Of a stretch of DNA of 64,000 bases, positions 48,076 to 60,319 are shown in pieces. Location: positions 58,231-122,230 of the forward strand of contig NZ_KE386818.1 of assembly GCF_000428905.1 (NCBI RefSeq), read 5' to 3'. The notes beneath the pieces were generated by a model. The model saw only the letters and a program-made list of their open reading frames with translations. It searched no databases and was not told the origin of the DNA. The stretch's first letter is position 1. Each line of letters begins with the position of its first letter. The DNA is from Brumicola pallidula DSM 14239 = ACAM 615 (GTDB lineage: Bacteria > Pseudomonadota > Gammaproteobacteria > Enterobacterales > Alteromonadaceae). The position numbers and the translations under genes are program-made.

Positions 48076-48504
48076 ATGGCGAAGAAAGTCACTGGCTTAA
48101 TTAAGCTACAGGTTGCGGCAGGCGCTGCTAACCCGAGTCCACCAGTTGGTCCTGCACTAGGTCAACATGGTGTGAACATCATGGAATTCTGTAAAGCATT
48201 TAATGCGAAAACACAGGAACTTGAAAAAGGCGCTCCAGTACCGGTAGAAATTACTGTGTACGAAGATCGTTCTTTCACATTCGTAACAAAAACTCCTCCA
48301 GCATCTTTCTTACTGAAGAAAGCAGCGGGCATCAAGAGTGGTTCTGGTCGTCCTAATACCGAGAAGGTGGGTAAAGTTACTCGCGCTCAGCTTGAAGAGA
48401 TCGCAAAAACAAAAGAACCTGATTTGACAGCATCTAGTTTAGAAGCTGCCGTAAACACCATCGCGGGTTCTGCTCGTAGCATGGGCTTGGTAGTAGAGGG
48501 TTAA
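48076..48504 (+). CDS. rplK: 50S ribosomal protein L11
   Basis: Forms the GTPase-associated centre of the large subunit with 23S rRNA. The 142 residues match throughout ([52 protein letters not shown]). GAGAG lies upstream of the ATG. rplA follows 4 bp later, so the pair is one unit. Confidence 0.99.
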   Translation: MAKKVTGLIKLQVAAGAANPSPPVGPALGQHGVNIMEFCKAFNAKTQELEKGAPVPVEITVYEDRSFTFVTKTPPASFLLKKAAGIKSGSGRPNTEKVGKVTRAQLEEIAKTKEPDLTASSLEAAVNTIAGSARSMGLVVEG

Positions 48505-48508
48505 TAGA

Positions 48509-49210
48509 ATGGCAAAATTATCTAAAAGAATGCGCAACATTTCTGAGAAAGTTGACGCAAGTAAAGAATACGAAATTAATGAAGCGGTAGCTCTACTCAA
48601 AGAACTTGCAACGGTTAAGTTTTCAGAAAGCGTTGACGTTGCGATTAACTTGGGTATCGATGCACGTAAATCTGACCAAAACGTTCGGGGTGCAACTGTA
48701 CTGCCAAACGGCACTGGCAAAGATGTTCGTGTTGCTGTCTTTACTCAAGGTGCAAATGTTGAAGCTGCCAAGGCGGCTGGTGCCGACATCGTTGGCATGG
48801 AAGACCTTGCTGAGTTAGTAAAAAAAGGCGAAATGAATTTCGACGTAGTTGTTGCTAGCCCGGATGCAATGCGCGTGGTTGGTACTCTAGGTCAAATTCT
48901 TGGTCCACGCGGTCTTATGCCTAACCCTAAAACGGGTACGGTTACTCCAGACGTCGCTACTGCAGTCAAAAACGCAAAAGCGGGTCAGGTCAGATATCGT
49001 AATGACAAAAATGGTATTATTCATGCTAGCATTGGTAAAATCGCCTTTGAAGCAAACCATATTCAAGAAAACCTTGAGTCATTGCTAGAAGCATTGAAGA
49101 AAGCAAAGCCTTCTTCTGCTAAAGGAACATATATACAAAAAGTTAGTTTGAGCACAACAATGGGTGCTGGTGTGGTTGTAAACCAGAGTTCACTGGTCCA
49201 AAAAGTTTAA
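48509..49210 (+). CDS. rplA: 50S ribosomal protein L1
   Basis: Binds 23S rRNA at the E-site stalk; in E. coli L1 represses its own mRNA. The 233 residues include the L1 mark [22 protein letters not shown]. Same operon as rplK, with 4 bp between. The stop is followed by a structured region leading to rplJ. Confidence 0.99.
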   Translation: MAKLSKRMRNISEKVDASKEYEINEAVALLKELATVKFSESVDVAINLGIDARKSDQNVRGATVLPNGTGKDVRVAVFTQGANVEAAKAAGADIVGMEDLAELVKKGEMNFDVVVASPDAMRVVGTLGQILGPRGLMPNPKTGTVTPDVATAVKNAKAGQVRYRNDKNGIIHASIGKIAFEANHIQENLESLLEALKKAKPSSAKGTYIQKVSLSTTMGAGVVVNQSSLVQKV

Positions 49211-49234
49211 CTAGCTTTTCTCTTTAAGGTTGTG

Positions 49235-49400
49235 GGTTGGAGTTGTTTACGCCAAAAGCGTAAGTCAACTCCCGTCCAAGACCGCAGGCGCTGGGCAGTG
49301 AAAGAGGTAAGAGAACTTTCACACACTTCGAAAGAAGCGAATGCCATAGCTTAATACTACCTGCGCAGACGGTGGTTTCAACTCAGACTCTCTGGGAATG
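49235..49400 (+). ncRNA. L10 ribosomal protein leader
   Basis: The region before rplJ has a long hairpin (GGAGTTG at 49239-49245 with CAACTCC at 49266-49272, plus TTACGC/GCGTAA inside) and then the core AAGACCGCAGGCG (about 49278-49290) and CTGCGCAGACGGTGG (49361-49375), the paired elements of the L10(L12)4-binding leader known in E. coli. L10-L12 would bind it to repress rplJL and rpoBC translation. Remaining bases to 49530 hold the rplJ Shine-Dalgarno. Confidence 0.88.
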
Positions 49401-49530
49401 AACACCGTAGAGCGGTACACGATATGTTTCAGATGTTTTCATCCAGCATATCGAGTATCAATCTGTAAACACTGATGAAGGTAAGGTCGAAAGATTCAAA
49501 CTTAATTCAGATTTTAAGAAGGTGAACTCA

Positions 49531-50049
49531 GTGGCATTAGGCTTAGCAGCAAAAAAAGAGATCGTAGCTGAAATAAATGAAGTTGCTTCTCGCGCTCTAT
49601 CCGTTGCCGTCGCTGAATACCGTGGGATGGAAGTTCGTGAACTGACGACACTCCGCAATATGGCTCGTGAGCAGGGCGTATACCTCAAGGTAATACGTAA
49701 TACTCTAGCCAAACGTGGATTGGCAGACAGTAAATTCGCAGACATCGACAGTGCCTTAACCGGTCCTTTAATTTATGGTTTCTCTATTGATGCTCCGGGC
49801 GGCGCAGCGCGCTTGTTCAAGGACTTCTCTAAAACTAACCCTAAGTTACAGGTCACAGCATTGTCAATTGGTAGCGGTCTATTAGGTCCAGAAAAATTGG
49901 ACGCAGTAGCTTCACTACCAACCCGCGACGAAGCACTTGCAAGATTACTTGCAACCTTCAAAGCGCCTGTTGAGAAATTCGTACGTACGATTAACGAAGT
50001 TCCTAGCAAGTTTGTGCGTGTATTAGCGGCGATCAAAGAAGAAAAATAA
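49531..50049 (+). CDS. rplJ: 50S ribosomal protein L10
   Basis: Stalk base protein that carries L7/L12 dimers. With GTG at 49531 the 172-residue protein begins [15 protein letters not shown] as relatives do; AAGAAGG sits eight bases upstream, so the in-frame GTG at 49522 is rejected. Controlled by the leader before it. rplL follows 55 bp later. Confidence 0.97.
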   Translation: MALGLAAKKEIVAEINEVASRALSVAVAEYRGMEVRELTTLRNMAREQGVYLKVIRNTLAKRGLADSKFADIDSALTGPLIYGFSIDAPGGAARLFKDFSKTNPKLQVTALSIGSGLLGPEKLDAVASLPTRDEALARLLATFKAPVEKFVRTINEVPSKFVRVLAAIKEEK

Positions 50050-50104
50050 TTTTCTCTTTTGGCATTATAATTTTTAACATTCAAAAACCCAGGAGTTTAG
50101 AGAA

Positions 50105-50476
50105 ATGGCTCTATCCAAAGATGATATATTAAACGCAATCGCAGAAATGCCAGTAATGGAATTGGTAGAACTGATCGAAGCAGCAGAAGAAAAATTCAAT
50201 GTATCTGCAGCAGCAGCAGTAGCAGTAGCTGGTCCAGCTGCAGCAGCTGAAGTTGTTGAAGAGCAAACTGAGTTTGACGTAATTCTTACTTCATTCGGTC
50301 CTAACAAAGTTTCTGTTATCAAAGCAGTGCGCAGCGCAACTGGTCTTGGCTTGAAGGAAGCTAAAGATGTAGTTGAATCTGCACCAAAAGCAATTAAAGA
50401 AGGCGTTTCTAAAAGCGACGCAGAAGAATTGCAAAAAGCACTAACAGATGCTGGTGCTGAAGTAGAAATAAAGTAA
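50105..50476 (+). CDS. rplL: 50S ribosomal protein L7/L12
   Basis: Multicopy stalk protein that recruits translation GTPases. The 123 acidic residues show an N-domain ([31 protein letters not shown]), an Ala-rich hinge (about 36-50) and the C-domain with [29 protein letters not shown] lies before the ATG. The attenuator after it sets lower levels for rpoBC. Confidence 0.99.
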   Translation: MALSKDDILNAIAEMPVMELVELIEAAEEKFNVSAAAAVAVAGPAAAAEVVEEQTEFDVILTSFGPNKVSVIKAVRSATGLGLKEAKDVVESAPKAIKEGVSKSDAEELQKALTDAGAEVEIK

Positions 50477-50509
50477 TTAGCATTTTTAATTACTGGCCTT
50501 AATAGGCTC

Positions 50510-50540
50510 AGGCAGGTGATTTTTAATCACCTGCCTTTTT
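50510..50540 (+). terminator. Strong terminator/attenuator between rplL and rpoB
   Basis: AGGCAGGTGATT (50510-50521) pairs perfectly with AATCACCTGCCT (50525-50536), loop TTT, followed by T-run. It matches the place of the rplL-rpoB attenuator in E. coli. Perfect 12-bp stem suggests strong termination, so rpoBC may need partial read-through or the promoter below. Confidence 0.95.
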
Positions 50541-50621
50541 GCGCTATATGATATGCAATATTTCACCCTTTGTTTGCTATCTAAAAATGCGTTGGCAATT
50601 AGCTGTAAGTAGTTGGTTTCA

Positions 50622-50651
50622 TTGACATTAAAATTTAATTGATGATATGTG
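50622..50651 (+). promoter_or_regulatory. Possible promoter upstream of rpoB
   Basis: TTGACA (50622-50627), 18 bp, then TATGTG (50646-50651) preceded by TGA, an extended -10. It lies about 100 bp before rpoB and after the attenuator. The -10 is imperfect. Confidence 0.4.
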
Positions 50652-50750
50652 CTGAGGTTAATGCCCTATTAAAAGGGTACTGGAAGTTTGTTACACATGA
50701 AGATAGTACGTGTAGCAGGTTGGGTCTAAAATCAGTCGGCTGAGGAACCC

Positions 50751-53700
50751 ATGGTTTACTCTAATAGTGAAAAGAAACGTATCCGTAAGGATTTTGGCAA
50801 GCGCCCGCAGGTATTGGAAATTCCATACCTCCTTTCAATCCAACTGGACTCATTCAAAAAGTTCATTGATCAGGATCCTGATGGTCAATACGGCTTAGAA
50901 GCGGCATTCCGCTCTGTGTTTCCAATTAAAAGTTACAGCGGTAACAGCGAGTTACAGTATGTAGCATATCGCCTAGGCGAGCCTGTTTTTGACGTAAAAG
51001 AATGTCAAATCCGTGGTGTAACGTATTCAGCTCCTTTAAGAGTCAAGCTGCGTCTTGTTTTGTTTGATAAAGAAGCCGCTCCAGGTACTGTTAAAGACAT
51101 CAAAGAACAAGAAGTCTACATGGGTGAAATCCCACTAATGACTCAAAACGGTACGTTTGTGATCAATGGTACTGAGCGCGTAATCGTATATCAGCTGCAT
51201 CGTTCACCGGGCGTATTCTTTGATCATGACAAGGGCAAAACCCACTCGTCTGGTAAAGTACTTTATAATGCGCGCGTTATTCCATACCGTGGTTCATGGT
51301 TGGATTTCGAGTTCGATCCGAAAGATAATTTATTCGTTCGTATTGACCGTCGCAGAAAATTACCAGCGACAATAATCCTTCGTGCCTTAGAAATGAGCAC
51401 AGAAGAAATCCTTGATTTATTCTTCGATAAAACCAATGTTCGCATAACCGGCGATAAACTGTTGATGGACGTTGTTCCTGACCGTTTACGTGGAGAAACT
51501 GCACAATTTGACATCATGGATGGCAAAGGTGAAGTAATTGTAGAAGCTGGCCGAAGAGTATCTGCTCGTCATACTCGTGCGTTAGAGAAAGCAAAAGTTA
51601 CTGAGTTGGAAGTTCCAGCTGAGTACTTACTTGGTAAAATTTATGCTAAGACTTTCGTTAACGAAGAAACTGGCGAAGTGGTAGTTAACGCAAACGATGA
51701 AGTAACCTTAGAAAACTTACTCGAATTGCGTGAGCTAGGTGTCACTGAATTTGAAACCTTGTATATCAACGAGCTTGATCATGGTTCATATATTTCAGAC
51801 ACTATTAAGATCGATTCAAGCACGAATAAGTTAGAAGCGCTTGTTGAAATCTACCGCATGATGCGTCCCGGTGAACCACCAACTAAAGACGCCGCAGAAA
51901 CGTTATTTGATAACTTGTTCTTCTCTGAAGATAGATATGATTTGTCTGCTGTAGGTAGAATGAAGTTCAACCGTCGTTTAGGTCGTGAAGAACTCACTGG
52001 TTCAGGCACGCTAGCGAAAGACGATATTGTTTCAGTAATGAAGCAACTTATCACTATTCGTGACGGTAAAGATGAAGTTGATGATATCGATCACTTAGGC
52101 AACCGTCGTATCCGGTCTGTTGGTGAAATGGCTGAAAACCAATTCCGTGTTGGTTTGGTACGTGTTGAACGCGCTGTTAAAGAGCGTTTGAGCCTTGGCG
52201 ACCTTGATGCCATCATGCCGCAAGATTTAATTAATGCTAAGCCCATTTCTGCAGCTGTAAAAGAGTTCTTTGGTTCAAGCCAATTATCTCAGTTTATGGA
52301 TCAGAACAACCCGCTATCAGAAGTGACGCATAAACGCCGTATTTCTGCTTTAGGTCCGGGTGGTCTTACGCGTGAAAGAGCAGGCTTTGAAGTACGAGAC
52401 GTGCATCCGACTCACTATGGTCGTGTATGCCCAATCGAAACGCCAGAGGGTCCAAACATTGGTTTGATCAACTCCCTTGCGAGCTTTGCTAGAACGAATG
52501 ACTTTGGTTTCTTAGAAACCCCATATCGCCGTATTGTAGATGGTATCGTTACTGACGATATTGACTATTTGTCAGCCATTGAAGAAGGTCAATTCGCGAT
52601 TGCACAAGCAAACGTGTTACTCGACGATAAAAATGCATTAGTTGAAGACTTGATACCTTGTCGCCACCGTGGTGAAACCACATTAATGCAAAAAGATGAC
52701 ATTACCTACATGGATGTGTCACCACAACAAATCGTATCAGTCGCAGCAAGCATCATTCCGTTCCTAGAACATGATGATGCTAACCGTGCATTGATGGGTT
52801 CGAACATGCAACGTCAAGCAGTACCAACGCTAAGGGCCGATAAGCCATTGGTCGGGACAGGTATGGAGAAGACGGTAGCGGTAGATTCGGGTGTAACTGT
52901 TGTGGCAAAGCGTGGTGGAACAGTCGACTATGTTGACGCAAGCCGTATCGTAGTTAAAGTAAATGAAGAAGAAATGACAGCCGGTGAAGCTGGTATCGAC
53001 ATCTACAACTTAACTAAGTACACACGTTCTAATCAAAATACATGTATTAACCAAAGACCAACATGCAATGTGGGCGACCCCATTGTAACTGGTGACGTTC
53101 TGGCCGACGGTCCGTCAACTGACTTAGGTGAGTTAGCGCTTGGTCAAAATATGCGCATCGCATTTATGCCTTGGAATGGGTATAACTTTGAGGATTCAAT
53201 CCTTATTTCTGAGCGTGTAGCTGAAGAAGATCGTTTTACAACTATTCACATTCAAGAACTTAGCTGTATCGCTCGCGATACCAAGTTAGGTCCAGAAGAA
53301 ATTAGTTCTGATATTCCAAACGTAGGCGAATCTGCGTTAGGCAAGCTTGATGAATCAGGCGTTGTTTATATTGGTGCTGAGGTGAAGGGTGGCGATATTT
53401 TAGTAGGTAAAGTAACACCTAAAGGTGAAACTCAACTTACGCCAGAAGAGAAACTATTACGAGCAATCTTTGGTGAAAAAGCGTCTGACGTTAAAGATAC
53501 TTCACTTCGTGTGCCTAACAGCGTTCGTGGTACAGTTATTGACGTTCAGGTGTTTACACGCGACGGTGTTGAGAAAGACAAGCGCGCGTTAGAAATTGAA
53601 GATATGCAGCTGCGTCAAGTGAAGAAAGACTTAGGTGATGAATTTGGTATTCTAGCTGACGGTATCTTTGCCAGGACACAGAACTTATTACTTAAGTTCG

Positions 53701-54785
53701 GTATTGATCAAGCTAAATTAGATAGCCTGCCACGTGAAAAATGGTTCGATATCACGTTGAAAGACGAAGATGCGCAATCTGAGCTTGATCAAAGTGCACA
53801 GCAACATGAAGAAGTTAAAAACGACTTCGATAAGAAGTTCGAAAACAAACGCCGTAAGATTACTCAAGGCGATGACTTAGCACCAGGCGTGTTAAAAATC
53901 GTTAAGGTTTATCTTGCTGTTAAACGTCACATTCAGCCCGGTGATAAAATGGCTGGTCGTCACGGTAACAAGGGTGTTATTTCAGCAATTCAACCTGTTG
54001 AAGATATGCCATACGATGCAAACGGCACGCCGATAGACATCGTATTAAACCCATTAGGTGTTCCGTCGCGTATGAACATTGGTCAAATTCTTGAAACTCA
54101 CTTAGGTATGGCTGCCCATGGCTTAGGTGTAAAGATTGATCGCATGATTAAAGAGCAAGAAGAAATTACTAAACTGCGTAGTTTCTTAAAAGAGATATAC
54201 AACCTTGGTGAATGTCATCAGGTAGTCGATCTTGATACTTTCTCTGACCATGAAATTAAGCGTTTAGCTGAAAATCTGCGTAAAGGTGTTCCTGTTGCTA
54301 CTCCGGTATTCGACGGCGCACGTGAGTCAGAAATCAAAGAAATGTTGAAATTAGCAGACATTCCTGAAAGTGGTCAAATTACGTTGTTTGATGGCCGCAC
54401 AGGTAGAGCTTTTGAGCGTCCTGTTACTGTAGGTTATATGTACATGTTAAAACTTAACCATTTGGTTGATGATAAAATGCATGCACGTTCTACTGGTTCT
54501 TACAGTTTGGTTACGCAACAGCCCCTTGGTGGTAAAGCACAATTTGGTGGTCAACGCTTCGGTGAGATGGAAGTGTGGGCACTAGAAGCTTATGGTGCTG
54601 CGTATACCCTACAAGAGATGCTAACTGTTAAGTCTGATGATGTTAATGGCCGTACTAAGATGTATAAAAACATCGTAGACGGTGACCATAGAATGGAGCC
54701 TGGCATGCCAGAATCGTTCAACGTATTGTTGAAAGAAATCCGTTCGCTGGGTATTAATATTGAGCTTGAAGAACAAAAACGGTAA
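50751..54785 (+). CDS. rpoB: RNA polymerase beta subunit
   Basis: Catalytic core subunit. The 1344 residues (E. coli 1342) match throughout. The rifampicin pocket reads [35 protein letters not shown] with wild-type Ser, Asp, His and Ser, so no classical resistance change. [12 protein letters not shown] and the C-terminal [30 protein letters not shown] are intact. GAGGA precedes the ATG. rpoC follows 86 bp later. Confidence 0.99.
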   Translation: MVYSNSEKKRIRKDFGKRPQVLEIPYLLSIQLDSFKKFIDQDPDGQYGLEAAFRSVFPIKSYSGNSELQYVAYRLGEPVFDVKECQIRGVTYSAPLRVKLRLVLFDKEAAPGTVKDIKEQEVYMGEIPLMTQNGTFVINGTERVIVYQLHRSPGVFFDHDKGKTHSSGKVLYNARVIPYRGSWLDFEFDPKDNLFVRIDRRRKLPATIILRALEMSTEEILDLFFDKTNVRITGDKLLMDVVPDRLRGETAQFDIMDGKGEVIVEAGRRVSARHTRALEKAKVTELEVPAEYLLGKIYAKTFVNEETGEVVVNANDEVTLENLLELRELGVTEFETLYINELDHGSYISDTIKIDSSTNKLEALVEIYRMMRPGEPPTKDAAETLFDNLFFSEDRYDLSAVGRMKFNRRLGREELTGSGTLAKDDIVSVMKQLITIRDGKDEVDDIDHLGNRRIRSVGEMAENQFRVGLVRVERAVKERLSLGDLDAIMPQDLINAKPISAAVKEFFGSSQLSQFMDQNNPLSEVTHKRRISALGPGGLTRERAGFEVRDVHPTHYGRVCPIETPEGPNIGLINSLASFARTNDFGFLETPYRRIVDGIVTDDIDYLSAIEEGQFAIAQANVLLDDKNALVEDLIPCRHRGETTLMQKDDITYMDVSPQQIVSVAASIIPFLEHDDANRALMGSNMQRQAVPTLRADKPLVGTGMEKTVAVDSGVTVVAKRGGTVDYVDASRIVVKVNEEEMTAGEAGIDIYNLTKYTRSNQNTCINQRPTCNVGDPIVTGDVLADGPSTDLGELALGQNMRIAFMPWNGYNFEDSILISERVAEEDRFTTIHIQELSCIARDTKLGPEEISSDIPNVGESALGKLDESGVVYIGAEVKGGDILVGKVTPKGETQLTPEEKLLRAIFGEKASDVKDTSLRVPNSVRGTVIDVQVFTRDGVEKDKRALEIEDMQLRQVKKDLGDEFGILADGIFARTQNLLLKFGIDQAKLDSLPREKWFDITLKDEDAQSELDQSAQQHEEVKNDFDKKFENKRRKITQGDDLAPGVLKIVKVYLAVKRHIQPGDKMAGRHGNKGVISAIQPVEDMPYDANGTPIDIVLNPLGVPSRMNIGQILETHLGMAAHGLGVKIDRMIKEQEEITKLRSFLKEIYNLGECHQVVDLDTFSDHEIKRLAENLRKGVPVATPVFDGARESEIKEMLKLADIPESGQITLFDGRTGRAFERPVTVGYMYMLKLNHLVDDKMHARSTGSYSLVTQQPLGGKAQFGGQRFGEMEVWALEAYGAAYTLQEMLTVKSDDVNGRTKMYKNIVDGDHRMEPGMPESFNVLLKEIRSLGINIELEEQKR

Positions 54786-54871
54786 GCGCATCGATTGAGC
54801 TTAAACAGGTTGGCCCTGTCTTCATTTAGGTGAATTCAGGGTCGTGACAATGACTCCGTTGGGAGAGATAT

Positions 54872-57800
54872 GTGAAAGACTTACTAAAGTTTATTAAGCA
54901 ACAAAATAAGACCGAAGAATTTGATAATATCAAAATTGGTCTTGCTTCGCCGGACATGATTAGATCATGGTCTTTTGGTGAAGTTAAAAAGCCTGAAACG
55001 ATAAACTATCGTACGTTCAAGCCAGAGCGTGATGGTCTTTTTTGTGCCCGTATATTTGGTCCAGTAAAAGACTATGAATGCTTGTGCGGTAAATACAAGC
55101 GTCTAAAGCACCGTGGTGTTATCTGTGAAAAATGTGGCGTTGAAGTTACCCTGACTAAAGTACGTCGTGAGCGTATGGGTCACATTGAACTGGCAAGTCC
55201 AGTTGCACACATTTGGTTCCTTAAATCATTACCGTCAAGAATCGGTCTAATGTTGGACATGACATTACGTGATATCGAGCGTGTACTTTACTTCGAATCA
55301 TATGTTGTAACCGAAGCTGGTTACACAGAGCTTGAAGCAAGACAACTATTAACTGAAGAAGAATATTTAGATTCTTTAGAAGAGCATGGCGATGAATTTG
55401 AAGCGAAAATGGGTGCAGAAGCAGTATTTGAATTGCTCAAGCAACTTGACGTAGCAGCGGATGTTGCCGGTATGCGTGAAGAATTACCTTCAATTAATTC
55501 TGAAACCAAACGTAAGAAAATTACGAAGCGTTTGAAGTTGCTAGAATCATTCCAACAGTCTGGTAATAAGCCAGAGTGGATGATCCTGACAGTACTACCG
55601 GTATTACCACCTGAATTGCGCCCACTGGTGCCACTAGATGGTGGCCGTTTCGCGACTTCAGATCTGAACGATTTATATCGTCGTGTGATTAACCGTAACA
55701 ACCGTTTAAAGCGTCTATTAGACTTGGCTGCACCTGACATCATTGTACGTAACGAAAAACGTATGCTGCAAGAAGCGGTTGATGCGCTTCTTGATAATGG
55801 CCGTCGTGGTCGTGCAATCACGGGTTCTAACAAGCGACCGTTGAAATCACTTGCTGACATGATTAAAGGTAAGCAAGGTCGTTTCCGTCAAAACCTGCTT
55901 GGCAAACGTGTCGACTATTCTGGTCGTTCTGTAATTACCGTTGGTCCCACATTGCGCTTACACCAATGTGGTCTTCCTAAGAAAATGGCACTTGAATTAT
56001 TCAAGCCGTTTATTTATGGCAAGTTAGAAGCCCGCGGTTTAGCGACAACTATCAAAGCAGCTAAGAAATTAGTTGAACGTGAAGCGCCAGAAGTATGGGA
56101 CGTTCTCGACGAAGTAATTCGCGAACACCCAGTGTTACTTAACCGTGCACCAACGCTTCACAGACTAGGTATCCAAGCGTTTGAACCTATATTGATTGAA
56201 GGTAAAGCAATCCAATTACACCCATTAGTATGTGCTGCGTACAACGCTGACTTCGATGGTGACCAAATGGCGGTTCACGTACCATTGACGATCGAAGCTC
56301 AGTTAGAGTCTCGGGCATTAATGATGTCGACTAACAACATTCTTTCACCGGCAAACGGTGAGCCAATTATTGTTCCTTCTCAGGACGTTGTATTGGGCCT
56401 TTACTATTTAACACGTGACCGCGTTAATGGTTTGGGTGAAGGCATGGTATTTACCAGTCCGTTCGAAGCTGAAAAAGCGTATCGCACAGACTGCGCCGAG
56501 CTTCACGCTCGCGTTAAAGTACGTATTACGGAAATTGTTGTCGCAGAAGACGGCACTAAATCTGAAAAAATAACACTAACCGACACAACGGTTGGTCGTG
56601 CTATTTTCTCCTTGACGTTGCCAGTAGGATTACCTTTTGAAATCATCAACCAAGCGATGGGTAAAAAGCAAATCTCACAATTGTTGAACACTTGCTACCG
56701 TACCTTAGGTTTGAAGGACACTGTAATTGCAGCTGACCAAATCATGTATACCGGTTTCCATTACGCGATGATCGCGGGTGCATCAGTTGGTATTGATGAC
56801 ATGGTAATTCCAGATGCGAAAAAAGAAATCATCGACGCCGCGGAAGCGGAAGTTGTTGAAATCCAAGAGCAGTTCCAATCAGGTCTTGTGACCGCCGGTG
56901 AGCGTTACAATAAGGTTATCGATATTTGGTCAACTGCCAATGAAAACGTAGCGAAAGCTATGATGGATAACTTAAAAACTGAAACTGTTAAAAACAAAAA
57001 TGGCGAAGACGAAGAGCAAACATCATTTAACTCTGTTTATATGATGGCTGACTCAGGTGCTCGTGGTAGCGCTGCACAGATTCGTCAGTTGGCGGGTATG
57101 CGTGGATTGATGGCTAAGCCAGATGGTTCAATCATCGAAACACCAATTACAGCTAACTTCCGTGAAGGTCTTAACGTACTTCAGTACTTTATTTCTACTC
57201 ACGGTGCGCGTAAAGGTTTGGCCGATACCGCATTGAAAACAGCTAACTCAGGTTACTTAACTCGTCGTCTGGTAGACGTTGCACAAGATTTGGTTATTAA
57301 TAACGATGATTGTGGCACATTCGAAGGTGTTAAAATGACACCATTAATCGAAGGTGGTGATGTTGTTGAAGCACTACGCGAACGTGTTCTAGGTCGTGTT
57401 GTTGCTGAAGATGTGGTTAAACCTGGTACTGATGAAGTGCTCGTTGAACGTAATGTGTTACTCGACAAAGCGCTTGTTGATTTGCTAGAAATTAACTCAG
57501 TTGACCAAATTATGGTTCGCTCAGTTATCACTTGTGACAATGACTTTGGTGTTTGTGCCAATTGCTACGGTCGTGACCTAGCGCGTGGCCACATGGTTGG
57601 TTCTGGTGAATCTGTCGGTGTTATTGCTGCACAGTCTATCGGTGAACCTGGTACACAGTTAACAATGCGTACATTCCACATCGGTGGCGCGGCATCTCGT
57701 GCTACAGCAGAAAACAATGTACAAGTTAAAACAACGGGTACATTGAAGTTCTCTAACGCGAAATTCGTACGTAACTCTGATAAGAAAGTGGTTATCATTT

Positions 57801-59041
57801 CACGTTCAACTGAATTAACGGTTATCGACGACCAAGGTCGTGAGAAAGAACGTTACAGAGTGCCATATGGTGCGGTATTGAATGTCGATGATAATGCATC
57901 CGTCAGTTCTGGCGACATCGTTGCTAACTGGGACCCGCATAGTCACCCAATTGTGACTGAGCGTGACTCGAAGATCAGCTTTGCTGATATCGACGATTCA
58001 AATACAGAAATGCAACAAGACGAATTGACCGGTTTGACTCGTATCGTTGTTAAAGATCTTTCTAAAGCAAACGCTAAAGAGCCTAAGCTTATTCTTGATA
58101 ACGTAGAGTTCGGTCTGCAAGAAATTCGCTTACCAAGCTTTACTACCATTGAAACTACTGATGGTAAGTTAGCAAAAGAAGGTGACGTGTTAGCACGTAT
58201 ACCGCAAGAGAGTTCGAAGACACGAGATATTACGGGTGGTCTTCCACGTGTTGCCGATTTGTTTGAAGCACGTAAGCCTAAAGAACCTGCAATTCTTGCT
58301 GAAGTTTCTGGTGTTATCGGATACGGTAAAGAAACCAAAGGTAAGAAACGTTTAACGATTACTCGAAAAGATGCGGATCATTACGAAGAGATGATCCCTA
58401 AATGGCGCAACCTGAATGTTTATGAAGGTGAGTCTGTAGAGAAAGGTGAAGTCATTGCTGATGGACCTGAATCTCCACATGATATTTTGCGTTTGAGAGG
58501 CATCAGTGCTGTTTCTAATTACATCGTAAATGAAGTACAAGAAGTATATCGTTTGCAAGGTGTAAAAATTAACGATAAGCACATTGAAGTTGTTATTCGC
58601 CAAATGTTACGTAAGTGCATGATTACGACTCCTGGCGATACACGTTTCTTAGAAGGCGAACAAGTTGAGGTTTCTCAAGTTAAGATCGCTAACCGTGAAA
58701 TGGAAAAGCAAGGTAAGATCCCAGCAGGCTATGAAACTCAGCTGTTAGGTATCACTAAAGCGTCGCTTTCTACTGAGTCATTTATCTCAGCTGCTTCATT
58801 CCAAGAAACAACTCGAGTGTTAACGGAAGCTGCAGTGCAAGGTAAAGAAGATGATTTACGTGGCTTGAAAGAGAACGTTATTGTTGGTCGCTTGATCCCA
58901 GCTGGTACTGGTTTCTCGTATCATCAAAAACGTGCTGCTAGAAAAGCGGCTCAGTTCGCACCAGTTGAGCCTTCAATGGCAGCTGATGAAGCTGAAAAAG
59001 CAATGTCTGAACTGCTAAATGCAGGCGATGATAACGCTTAG
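54872..59041 (+). CDS. rpoC: RNA polymerase beta' subunit
   Basis: Second catalytic subunit; the Mg-binding loop [14 protein letters not shown] is at about 457-470. The N-terminal zinc finger [20 protein letters not shown] (about 70-88) and the later CxxxxxxxCxxC-type site near [19 protein letters not shown] are present. 1389 residues, slightly shorter than E. coli (1407). GTG start at 54872, as in E. coli, with GGGAGAG upstream. A hairpin follows the stop. Confidence 0.99.
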   Translation: MKDLLKFIKQQNKTEEFDNIKIGLASPDMIRSWSFGEVKKPETINYRTFKPERDGLFCARIFGPVKDYECLCGKYKRLKHRGVICEKCGVEVTLTKVRRERMGHIELASPVAHIWFLKSLPSRIGLMLDMTLRDIERVLYFESYVVTEAGYTELEARQLLTEEEYLDSLEEHGDEFEAKMGAEAVFELLKQLDVAADVAGMREELPSINSETKRKKITKRLKLLESFQQSGNKPEWMILTVLPVLPPELRPLVPLDGGRFATSDLNDLYRRVINRNNRLKRLLDLAAPDIIVRNEKRMLQEAVDALLDNGRRGRAITGSNKRPLKSLADMIKGKQGRFRQNLLGKRVDYSGRSVITVGPTLRLHQCGLPKKMALELFKPFIYGKLEARGLATTIKAAKKLVEREAPEVWDVLDEVIREHPVLLNRAPTLHRLGIQAFEPILIEGKAIQLHPLVCAAYNADFDGDQMAVHVPLTIEAQLESRALMMSTNNILSPANGEPIIVPSQDVVLGLYYLTRDRVNGLGEGMVFTSPFEAEKAYRTDCAELHARVKVRITEIVVAEDGTKSEKITLTDTTVGRAIFSLTLPVGLPFEIINQAMGKKQISQLLNTCYRTLGLKDTVIAADQIMYTGFHYAMIAGASVGIDDMVIPDAKKEIIDAAEAEVVEIQEQFQSGLVTAGERYNKVIDIWSTANENVAKAMMDNLKTETVKNKNGEDEEQTSFNSVYMMADSGARGSAAQIRQLAGMRGLMAKPDGSIIETPITANFREGLNVLQYFISTHGARKGLADTALKTANSGYLTRRLVDVAQDLVINNDDCGTFEGVKMTPLIEGGDVVEALRERVLGRVVAEDVVKPGTDEVLVERNVLLDKALVDLLEINSVDQIMVRSVITCDNDFGVCANCYGRDLARGHMVGSGESVGVIAAQSIGEPGTQLTMRTFHIGGAASRATAENNVQVKTTGTLKFSNAKFVRNSDKKVVIISRSTELTVIDDQGREKERYRVPYGAVLNVDDNASVSSGDIVANWDPHSHPIVTERDSKISFADIDDSNTEMQQDELTGLTRIVVKDLSKANAKEPKLILDNVEFGLQEIRLPSFTTIETTDGKLAKEGDVLARIPQESSKTRDITGGLPRVADLFEARKPKEPAILAEVSGVIGYGKETKGKKRLTITRKDADHYEEMIPKWRNLNVYEGESVEKGEVIADGPESPHDILRLRGISAVSNYIVNEVQEVYRLQGVKINDKHIEVVIRQMLRKCMITTPGDTRFLEGEQVEVSQVKIANREMEKQGKIPAGYETQLLGITKASLSTESFISAASFQETTRVLTEAAVQGKEDDLRGLKENVIVGRLIPAGTGFSYHQKRAARKAAQFAPVEPSMAADEAEKAMSELLNAGDDNA

Positions 59042-59073
59042 TAAATAGAGCATAGTAAAATGTCTATAAATTG

Positions 59074-59106
59074 AAGCGGGGAGTATGTGAAAACATGCTC
59101 CCCGCT
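59074..59106 (+). terminator. Stable hairpin after rpoC
   Basis: AAGCGGGGAGTATGT pairs with ACATGCTCCCCGCTT (one G-U) around a GAAA tetraloop: a 15-bp stem. There is no T-run, so it may act as a Rho-dependent end or processing block more than a classical terminator. Confidence 0.65.
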
Positions 59107-59132
59107 TGACATTACAGCCTTTGATCTATAAC
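59106..59132 (+). promoter_or_regulatory. Candidate promoter of the str operon
   Basis: A perfect TTGACA (59106-59111), 15 bp, then TATAAC (59127-59132), with GC-rich ATTCCGCGACCC following. The spacing is short. An alternative is the extended -10 TGGTAAAAT (59166-59174) with TTTTGC (59147-59152) before it. The remaining bases to rpsL (59175-59358) are a leader with nothing else recognised. Confidence 0.5.
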
Positions 59133-59358
59133 ATTCCGCGACCCAATTTTGCCAATCACATGTTTTGGTAAAATAAAGTCGCGGTTTTTTGTTTTTAAAA
59201 TACAGCATTAATCGTTGATTTCACTGGGCTAACGAGCAGTAGGCCGTATGTAGCTTAGCGATTATTCGTTTAGCAGATACGTCTGCAATAGAACTCAATT
59301 AATATTCGCTTGAGCGATATAATGATTTGAGAATTTAATTTTAACCAGGAGCTAGTTA

Positions 59359-59733
59359 ATGGCAACAGTTAACCAGTTAGTGCGTAAGCCACGTAAGAAG
59401 CCCGTCGAGAAATCGAACGTAGCTGCTTTACAAGCATGCCCACAACGTCGTGGTGTGTGTACTCGCGTATATACAACTACGCCAAAGAAGCCGAATTCTG
59501 CATTACGTAAAGTATGTCGTGTTCGCTTAACAAACGGTTTTGAAGTTTCTTCATACATCGGTGGTGAAGGCCACAACCTACAAGAGCACAGCGTGGTACT
59601 TATCCGCGGTGGTCGTGTAAAAGATTTACCAGGTGTTCGTTACCATACAGTCCGCGGAACATTGGATTGCTCTGGTGTAAACGATCGTAGACAAGCCCGT
59701 TCTAAGTACGGCGCGAAAAGGCCTAAGTCTTAA
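59359..59733 (+). CDS. rpsL: 30S ribosomal protein S12
   Basis: Decoding-centre protein of the small subunit. The 124 residues include [21 protein letters not shown] and the [14 protein letters not shown] stretch; the two lysines whose change gives streptomycin resistance are wild type. CCAGGAGCTAG precedes the ATG. First gene of the str operon rpsL-rpsG-fusA-tuf. Confidence 0.99.
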   Translation: MATVNQLVRKPRKKPVEKSNVAALQACPQRRGVCTRVYTTTPKKPNSALRKVCRVRLTNGFEVSSYIGGEGHNLQEHSVVLIRGGRVKDLPGVRYHTVRGTLDCSGVNDRRQARSKYGAKRPKS

Positions 59734-59806
59734 CGGTTCTCCGTTAGTAAGGCCAAACTATTAAATTAGAGTTTTGGGTTATACCTGAATTCCACGGAGA
59801 ATTAAG

Positions 59807-60277
59807 ATGCCAAGAAGAAGAGTCGTAGGTCAACGTAAAATCCTACCAGATCCTAAGTTCGGATCGCAGTTGCTTGCTAAGTTCATGAATGTCGTAATGC
59901 TCGACGGCAAGAAGTCCACCGCTGAAAAAATTGTTTACGGTGCCCTTGAAATTGTTGCTCAAAAAACGTCTAAACCACACCTAGAAGTGTTTGAAGATGC
60001 ACTAGAGAACATCCGCCCTACAGTTGAGGTTAAATCTCGCCGTGTTGGTGGTTCTACGTACCAGGTACCAGTAGAAGTTCGTCCAGTTCGTCGTAACGCT
60101 CTTGGTATGCGTTGGATGGTTGATGCGGCACGTAAGCGTGGTGAGAAATCCATGGCACAACGTTTAGCAGCTGAGTTGCTTGATGCACAAGACAACAAAG
60201 GTAGTGCGGTTAAGAAACGTGAAGACGTGCACCGCATGGCAGAAGCAAACAAAGCGTTTGCTCACTACCGTTGGTAG
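59807..60277 (+). CDS. rpsG: 30S ribosomal protein S7
   Basis: Nucleates assembly of the 30S head by binding 16S rRNA. The 156 residues begin [19 protein letters not shown] and contain [30 protein letters not shown] precedes the ATG. It is 73 bp after rpsL and 42 bp before fusA. Confidence 0.99.
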   Translation: MPRRRVVGQRKILPDPKFGSQLLAKFMNVVMLDGKKSTAEKIVYGALEIVAQKTSKPHLEVFEDALENIRPTVEVKSRRVGGSTYQVPVEVRPVRRNALGMRWMVDAARKRGEKSMAQRLAAELLDAQDNKGSAVKKREDVHRMAEANKAFAHYRW

Positions 60278-60319
60278 TCTTGAGTTAATAACTCGAACTT
60301 TACGGAAAAAGAGAGAAGT

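Noticed and set aside
52270..52480. Possible rifampicin-resistance changes in rpoB
   Set aside because: All classical pocket residues are wild type by comparison with the E. coli sequence.
55321..55860. A 179-codon open frame on the minus strand inside rpoC
   Set aside because: Antisense to a highly conserved gene with strong codon bias, Ser/Arg-rich and without a Shine-Dalgarno site; a by-product of rpoC codon use.
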